Below are positions 13,768 to 17,858 of a DNA stretch of 17,858 bases, in pieces. The stretch covers positions 1 through 17,858 of the forward strand of contig JASHXM010000209.1 in the NCBI GenBank assembly GCA_030043545.1, given 5' to 3'. The position numbers were made by a program, and so were the translations under genes. Every line of letters begins with the position of its first letter. Positions within the stretch are counted from its first letter, which is position 1. The notes under the pieces were generated by a model. That model saw only the letters and a list, made by a program, of their open reading frames with translations, had not been told where the DNA came from and did not search any database. This DNA comes from Thermoplasmata archaeon (GTDB taxonomy: Archaea > Thermoplasmatota > Thermoplasmata > Lutacidiplasmatales > UBA184).

Positions 13768-13840
13768 TCCTCCCGGGCCGCTCGGACGACGCTCGGCTCC
13801 GCCGGTGCGTCGGCCGCCGCGCGCCGCGGTTCGACCGAGC

Positions 13841-13850
13841 CGTTAAGCCG
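13841..13850 (+). promoter_or_regulatory. TATA-like box for the DUF373 gene
   Basis: CGTTAAGCCG has a TTAA core (13843-13846) centred about 30 bases before the ATG at 13875. It shares the TTAAGC string with the minus-strand boxes near 7085 and 7896. Confidence 0.5.
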
Positions 13851-13874
13851 ACCTCCACCTCTAGCACTCGGGCC

Positions 13875-14963
13875 ATGCGCCTCGTCGTCTGCGTCGACCG
13901 GGACGACGATCTCGGTCGGAAGGCCCAGGTCGCCGGGCCGGTCGTCGGCCGCGCGCAGGTGCTCGACGCGGCGGTCCGCCTCGCCACCGCCGACCCCGAG
14001 GACGCCGACACGAACGCCGCGTTCGCGGCGGTGAGCCTCCTCGACGAGCTCCGCGGAGCCGGCGAGGAGGTCGAGGTGTGCGTCCTCACGGGGGCGGCGA
14101 AGGTCGGCGTCCTCTCCGACCGACGCGTCGCCGAGCAGTTCGACCGGGTGCTCGCGGAGGTCCACCCCGAGTCGGCGTACCTCGTCAGCGACGGGGCGGA
14201 GGACGAGTACCTCTACCCGATCCTCGCGTCGCGGGTGCGGATCGACGGGATCCGCCGCGTCTTCGTCCGGCAGAGCGCGACGATCGAGTCGACGTACTAC
14301 ACGCTCGTCCGGGCGCTCAAGGACCCGAAGCTCCGGGCGAAGACGGTCCTCCCGTTCGCGCTCGTGCTCCTGATCCTCGGGATCGCCGCCGCGGGCGGCG
14401 TCCTGATCTGGGGGATCATCGGCCTCGCGATCGTCCTCGGGATCTACCTCATCTTCTGGACGTTCGACATCGACGAGGCGATCATCGAGTCGATCCGCGG
14501 GGCCTCCTCGGACATCCGCCAGGGGTCGGTCGCGTTCGGGTTCGGCCTGCTCGCGCTGGCGCTCGTCGGCGTCGGCTTCCTCTCGGGGTACAACCTCTAC
14601 GCCGGCAGTCCGGCGGTGTCGGAGCTCGACCGATCCCTCCTGTTCCTCCAGGGGGGTCTCTTCTGGTGGATCCTGGGCGCGTTCGGCTGGGAGACCGGTC
14701 GCGCGATCCGCCGGAAGTTCGCGACGGGCCGGTTCCCGGGATCGTTCCTGGTGGCGACGACCTCGATCGTCGGGATCGGGCTCGTCAGCTACGGGATCGT
14801 CTTCCTGCTCCGGTACCTGGAAGGGATCACCGGCTCGTCGGACGTGCCGTTCCTCGCGGGCCTGATCGTCCTCGGGCTCGGCTTCGTGATCGGCGCCGGC
14901 GTCATCCAGCAGTACTTCAAGTCGGCCGCCCGCGGCTCCGCGCCGCCGCCGACGCTCGGCTGA
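13875..14963 (+). CDS. DUF373 family membrane protein
   Basis: A complete 362-residue member of DUF373, an archaeal family with no assigned function. The soluble N-terminal domain (1-155) carries the family marks CVDRDDDLG (6-14), DPEDADTNA (40-48), VSDGAEDEYLYPI (104-116) and VRQSATIESTYY (131-142). The acid clusters could bind a metal, which is inference. About six membrane helices follow: roughly 158-176, 178-196, 218-238, 254-271, 290-312 and 325-347, with a basic cytoplasmic-looking stretch at 275-286. There is no cleavable signal, so the N-terminal domain is probably cytoplasmic. The gene has its own TTAA box and converges on the phosphoribosyltransferase gene with a nine-base gap that sits in an inverted repeat. 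Confidence 0.88.
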   Translation: MRLVVCVDRDDDLGRKAQVAGPVVGRAQVLDAAVRLATADPEDADTNAAFAAVSLLDELRGAGEEVEVCVLTGAAKVGVLSDRRVAEQFDRVLAEVHPESAYLVSDGAEDEYLYPILASRVRIDGIRRVFVRQSATIESTYYTLVRALKDPKLRAKTVLPFALVLLILGIAAAGGVLIWGIIGLAIVLGIYLIFWTFDIDEAIIESIRGASSDIRQGSVAFGFGLLALALVGVGFLSGYNLYAGSPAVSELDRSLLFLQGGLFWWILGAFGWETGRAIRRKFATGRFPGSFLVATTSIVGIGLVSYGIVFLLRYLEGITGSSDVPFLAGLIVLGLGFVIGAGVIQQYFKSAARGSAPPPTLG

Positions 14964-14979
14964 CCGCCGCCGTCAGCCG
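14957..14979. repeat. Perfect 8-base inverted repeat spanning two convergent stop codons
   Basis: CGGCTGAC (14957-14964) and GTCAGCCG (14972-14979) are exact reverse complements around a seven-base GC-only loop. The DUF373 TGA (14961-14963) is in the left arm and the minus-strand TGA of the phosphoribosyltransferase (14975-14973) in the right arm. The hairpin would form in both convergent transcripts, making it a candidate bidirectional terminator or 3'-end protector. No T-tract follows, unlike common archaeal terminators. Confidence 0.5.
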
Positions 14980-15599
14980 CGGGCGGACGGCGTCGCGCGC
15001 TCAGAGAGCGCCCGTTTGACGTCCGCCGTCGGGACGTCGAGCCCGCACCGTCCGAGGAGCGTCGCCCGGACCGCCTCGGCCCCGGGCCCCTCCTCGGCGG
15101 CCCGGCCGGCGAGCGCGATGAGGTCCTCCCAGTAGTTCCATGGGAAGACGATCCAGGCCCACGCCGCCCGGTCGATCTCCTCGGCGAAGTACGTCGGCAC
15201 GTGGACCGCCCCCCCGATGTGGAGGAACGCCGCGGTGTCGACCCGACGGGGGCCGGCCGCCGCGACGTGCTCCCGGGCGAGCTTCAGGCTCTCGCCGGAG
15301 TCGGTGATGTCGTCGACCACGAGCACCGCCTCGCCGGCGACCGGGCCCGAGAGCCCCTCGGTGACCGCGGCGACCCCGTCCTTCGTCGCCGTCACCCCCC
15401 AGTGCTGCGCCCGCAGCGAGACGATCCGGCGGACGCCGAGCCGGTCCGCGAGCAGCCGCGCCGGCACCCAGCCGCCGCGGGTGACGCCGACGATCGTCGT
15501 CGGGAGCGCGCCCGCCGCCCGGACCTTCCGGGCGACCGCGTCGGCCCAGCCGTCGACGTCGGCCCACGTCGCCCGGCGGCAGCGGGGCAGCTCCGCCAT
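14973..15599 (-). CDS. Phosphoribosyltransferase, xanthine/hypoxanthine-guanine type
   Basis: A 208-residue type I phosphoribosyltransferase. The PRPP motif is VLVVDDITDSGES (92-104), the pyrophosphate loop is TRGGW (40-44), and an aromatic hood AWIVFPWNYW (148-157) resembles the base-binding segment of Gpt/xanthine-guanine enzymes. It would join a free purine base to PRPP to give a nucleotide. Residues 158-208 form an extra helical tail of unknown use. The exact base is uncertain, since such archaeal proteins are variously annotated as hypoxanthine, xanthine or regulatory forms. It starts 12 bases after the glutamate dehydrogenase stop with no clear Shine-Dalgarno or TATA box, so it is probably transcribed with gdhA. 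Confidence 0.82.
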   Translation of the reverse strand: MAELPRCRRATWADVDGWADAVARKVRAAGALPTTIVGVTRGGWVPARLLADRLGVRRIVSLRAQHWGVTATKDGVAAVTEGLSGPVAGEAVLVVDDITDSGESLKLAREHVAAAGPRRVDTAAFLHIGGAVHVPTYFAEEIDRAAWAWIVFPWNYWEDLIALAGRAAEEGPGAEAVRATLLGRCGLDVPTADVKRALSERATPSARG

Positions 15600-15611
15600 C
15601 TCGCCGTCGGG

Positions 15612-16874
15612 CTACGGGTAGAAGCCGCGCGTCTTGGTCGCCTCGACGACCCGCTGGATCGCGAGCACGTAGGCGGCGGTGCGGTTGTGGACCTTCCGCT
15701 CGACCGCGACCTTGTGGACGTCCTGGTACGACCGGACCATCACCTGCTCCAGGCGCTGGCGGACCTCGGAGAGCGCCCAGAAATACCCCTGGATGTCCTG
15801 CGCCCACTCGAAGTAGCTCACGGTGACGCCGCCGGCGTTCGCGAGGATGTCGGGGAGGACGGTGACCTTCTTCTCGAAGAGGACCTTGTCGGCCTCCGGG
15901 AGCGTCGGGCCGTTCGCCGCCTCGGCGACGATCTTCGCCGAGATCTTGTTCGCGTTCTTCCCCGTGATCTGGTTCTCGAGCGCGGCCGGGATCAGGATGT
16001 CGACGTTCGACTCGAGCAGCTCCTCGTTCGAGATCTGCTTCGTGCCGGGGAAGCCGACGACCGAGCCGGTCTTCTTCTTGTGCTCCTCGAGCGCGTGCGG
16101 GTTGATCCCGTCGGACTTGAAGACCCCGCCCCGCGAGTCGGAGGCGGCGACGATCGTCGCCCCCTGCTCGTCGTGGAGGAGCGTCGACGCGATGCTCCCC
16201 GCGTTGCCGAACCCCTGGACCGCCACGGTCGCCCCCTTCACCCGGACGCCGACGTCCTTCGCCGCCTCGCGGGTCACGTAGGCGCAGCCGCGGCCGGTCG
16301 CCTCCCCGCGGCCCTCGCTGCCGCCGAGGCTGATCGGCTTGCCCGTGACGACGCCCGGGACCGAGAACCCCCGCTGCATCGAGTACGTGTCCATGATCCA
16401 CGCCATCGTCTGGCTGTCGGTGTAGACGTCCGGCGCGGGGATGTCGATCTCGGGGCCGATGATCAGCGAGATCTCGCTCGCGTAGCGCCGGGTCATCCGC
16501 TCGAGCTCGTCGCGGGACATCTTCTTCGGGTCGCAGACGATCCCGCCCTTCGCCCCGCCGTACGGGATGTTGACGACGGCGCACTTCCACGTCATCCACG
16601 CCGCGAGGGCGCGCACCTCGTCGAGCGTCACCTGGGGGTGGTAGCGGATGCCGCCCTTCGTGGGGCCCCGGACCATGTTGTACTGGACGCGGTGACCGGT
16701 GAAGACCCGGTACTCCCCGTCGTCCATCCGGACGGGGAAGTTCACCGTCAGCTCGCGCTTCGGGTGCTTCAGCACCTGGCGGATCCCGCCGTTGAGGCCG
16801 ATGAGATCCGCGACGATATCGATCTGCTGTTTCGCCGTCTCGAACGGATTTACGGAGGACTCGGTCTTCGGCAT
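15612..16874 (-). CDS. gdhA: Glutamate dehydrogenase
   Basis: A complete 420-residue enzyme of the hexameric class (about 420 residues is usual in archaea), interconverting glutamate with 2-oxoglutarate and ammonia. Landmarks are the substrate-side Lys73 in GPTKGGIRYHP (70-80), the catalytic Lys109 in IPYGGAKGGI (103-112), PAPDVYTD (146-153), the Rossmann loop GFGNAG (221-226), and AASDSRGGVF after the second strand, where the acid would favour NAD. Cofactor choice from this one residue is uncertain. The ATG at 16874 gives the usual N-terminus. It lies 45 bases after the thiL stop; the gap shows no strong TATA box, and the 15-base inverted repeat at 16909-16923 could be part of its control. 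It may support amino acid degradation together with the window's aminotransferase. Confidence 0.96.
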   Translation of the reverse strand: MPKTESSVNPFETAKQQIDIVADLIGLNGGIRQVLKHPKRELTVNFPVRMDDGEYRVFTGHRVQYNMVRGPTKGGIRYHPQVTLDEVRALAAWMTWKCAVVNIPYGGAKGGIVCDPKKMSRDELERMTRRYASEISLIIGPEIDIPAPDVYTDSQTMAWIMDTYSMQRGFSVPGVVTGKPISLGGSEGRGEATGRGCAYVTREAAKDVGVRVKGATVAVQGFGNAGSIASTLLHDEQGATIVAASDSRGGVFKSDGINPHALEEHKKKTGSVVGFPGTKQISNEELLESNVDILIPAALENQITGKNANKISAKIVAEAANGPTLPEADKVLFEKKVTVLPDILANAGGVTVSYFEWAQDIQGYFWALSEVRQRLEQVMVRSYQDVHKVAVERKVHNRTAAYVLAIQRVVEATKTRGFYP

Positions 16875-16908
16875 ACGACTCCGCCGGCGGGGACCCGGCC
16901 GAGGCTAC

Positions 16909-16923
16909 TTGAGCGTGACTCAA
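16909..16923. repeat. Inverted repeat at the thiL end, upstream of gdhA
   Basis: TTGAG (16909-16913) and CTCAA (16919-16923) are perfect five-base arms around CGTGA. The thiL stop codon (16922-16920, minus strand) is inside the right arm. On the minus strand the repeat lies 35-50 bases before the gdhA ATG, a position that suits an operator or a weak terminator; the sequence does not decide which. Confidence 0.35.
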
Positions 16924-17858
16924 CTCTGCGACGGTGACCCACGGTGGCGGGGAAGGGGGGCGCCGAACGGGTCCCACCCGGGCGCCGGCATCCGGACGAG
17001 CCGGCCGTCCGGGGACCGGAGGACGGCGCCGCGACCGCGCCCGACCCGGCCGATCACGGTGAGCCGCCCCCCCACCGCTTTCACCGCCCGCACCGCCCGG
17101 GCGACGTACGGCGGCGGGACCGCCGCCAGCAGCTCGTAGTCGCCTCCGTAGAACGCGATCGCCCGGCGTCGATCGGGCGGCAGCCGGCCCCGGTCGAGCG
17201 GCGGGGCGTACGGGATCGACCGCTCGTCGACCACGAGCTGCTCCCGGCTCGCGGTCGCCATCAGCCGGCACGCCTCCGCGAGGCCGTCCGAGGTGTCGAC
17301 CATCGCTCGAGCGTACCGGGCGAGCGCCGCGCCCTCACGGACCCGGGGGTCGATCCGGAGCAGCCCGCTCAGGCCGGCGCTCGGGCGGCCGGAGCGGGCC
17401 AGGGCGCGCGCGGCGAGGCCCCCCCGCCCGACGGTGCCGGTGGTGACGAGGAGGTCCCCGGGCCGGGCCCGGGACCGGGGGGCGAGCCGGCCCCGTCGGC
17501 CCCATCCGATCGCGGTGGAGACGACGGCCCGGACCGGACCCCCTTTCGTGTCGCCCCCGACCACGTGGGCCCCGGCCGCCTCGGCGGCCGCTTCGGCGCC
17601 GAGGACGACCTCCTCCGCCCATCGGCGGGCGGTCGAGGCGGGGAGGACCAGCGCCAGGAGGAGCCCCGCGGGGCGGGCTCCCTTCGCCGCGAGGTCGGAG
17701 AGGCTCACGGCGGTCGCCGCCCGGCCGACGAGCCGGGGGGGCGATCGGGCCAGGAAGTGGGTCCCTTCGACGAGCGAGTCGACGGTGACGACCGCCACCT
17801 CCCCGGGGCGGGGGACGAGCGCCGCGGCGTCGTCGCCGATCGGGAGGTCGCCGAGACG
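16920..17858 (-). CDS. thiL: Thiamine-monophosphate kinase (5' end outside window)
   Basis: The frame runs from the right window edge through 312 codons to a TGA, lacking only the first few dozen residues. ThiL phosphorylates thiamine monophosphate to thiamine diphosphate, the cofactor of transketolase. Family motifs in order are IGDDAAAL (17840-17817), DSLVEGTHF (around 17780-17754), SLSDLAAKGARP (around 17705-17670), GGDTKGG, DTSDGLAEA (around 17300-17274) and GGDYELL (around 17145-17125), where the more common form is GEDYEL. The last 25 residues are Pro/Gly-rich. A GTG at 17798 is in frame, but the conserved IGDDAA motif upstream of it shows it is not the start. gdhA follows 45 bases downstream on the same strand. 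Confidence 0.93.
   Translation of the reverse strand, partial: RLGDLPIGDDAAALVPRPGEVAVVTVDSLVEGTHFLARSPPRLVGRAATAVSLSDLAAKGARPAGLLLALVLPASTARRWAEEVVLGAEAAAEAAGAHVVGGDTKGGPVRAVVSTAIGWGRRGRLAPRSRARPGDLLVTTGTVGRGGLAARALARSGRPSAGLSGLLRIDPRVREGAALARYARAMVDTSDGLAEACRLMATASREQLVVDERSIPYAPPLDRGRLPPDRRRAIAFYGGDYELLAAVPPPYVARAVRAVKAVGGRLTVIGRVGRGRGAVLRSPDGRLVRMPAPGWDPFGAPLPRHRGSPSQS

Noticed and set aside
15001..17271. Minus-strand open frame of about 756 codons spanning phosphoribosyltransferase, gdhA and thiL
   Set aside because: It is out of frame with three well-recognised enzymes and of low complexity; a GC-driven artefact.
1..17858. CRISPR arrays, insertion sequences, tRNA or rRNA genes
   Set aside because: Reading through found no regularly spaced direct repeats, no transposase-like protein, and no tRNA cloverleaf or rRNA sequence; intergenic space is too short for most of these.

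Overview
The window is 17.9 kb of very GC-rich DNA (about seven bases in ten by eye) from an archaeon. The evidence for Archaea is a small RNA polymerase subunit K (Rpb6 homologue), an archaeal/eukaryotic-type prolyl-tRNA synthetase with a C-terminal Cys4 zinc site, the archaeal families DUF357 and DUF373, a translin/TRAX-family protein, and promoters made of a TATA-like box about 25-31 bases before start codons that lack a Shine-Dalgarno sequence. A high-GC member of the Thermoplasmatota is my best guess. That is inference from gene content and promoter style; no rRNA gene is present to settle it.

Coding is extremely dense: 19 genes, two of them cut by the window edges, and no gene-free stretch over 165 bases. 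From left to right: (1) a plus-strand operon (2-2815) of transketolase C-terminal part, transaldolase, DUF357, TRAX-like translin and methylthioadenosine phosphorylase, with Shine-Dalgarno-led or overlapping starts. (2) rpoK (minus) divergent from an RCK-type potassium channel (plus). (3) A long minus-strand series (4264-11923), nearly every gene with its own TATA-like box: a degenerate A-type-carrier/MIP18 (SufT-like) fusion, an alpha/beta hydrolase, a class I/II aminotransferase, a UbiE/MenG-like methyltransferase, a STAND-type NTPase with TPR repeats, and a paralogue of that NTPase without the NTPase domain. (4) A small two-helix membrane protein (plus), prolyl-tRNA synthetase (minus) and DUF373 (plus). 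(5) A minus-strand group of thiL (partial), glutamate dehydrogenase and a purine-type phosphoribosyltransferase.

Functionally the window mixes central housekeeping (non-oxidative pentose phosphate steps, methylthioadenosine and purine-base salvage, glutamate/2-oxoglutarate balance, thiamine diphosphate synthesis, Fe-S maturation, tRNA charging, transcription) with a likely signalling pair (the STAND/TPR proteins) and several archaeal genes of unknown role. Transketolase needs the thiamine diphosphate that ThiL makes, and methylthioadenosine phosphorylase yields a purine base that a phosphoribosyltransferase such as the one encoded here could salvage.

The most interesting points are: (a) all three TAA stop codons in the window lie inside the TATA-like box of the next gene, while the other sixteen genes stop with TAG or TGA; (b) the NTPase-less paralogue directly upstream of its full-length STAND relative; (c) an IscA-like domain without cysteines fused to a MIP18/SufT domain; (d) stop codons lying in inverted repeats at tightly packed convergent gene ends. 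I found no mobile element, CRISPR array, rRNA or tRNA gene.
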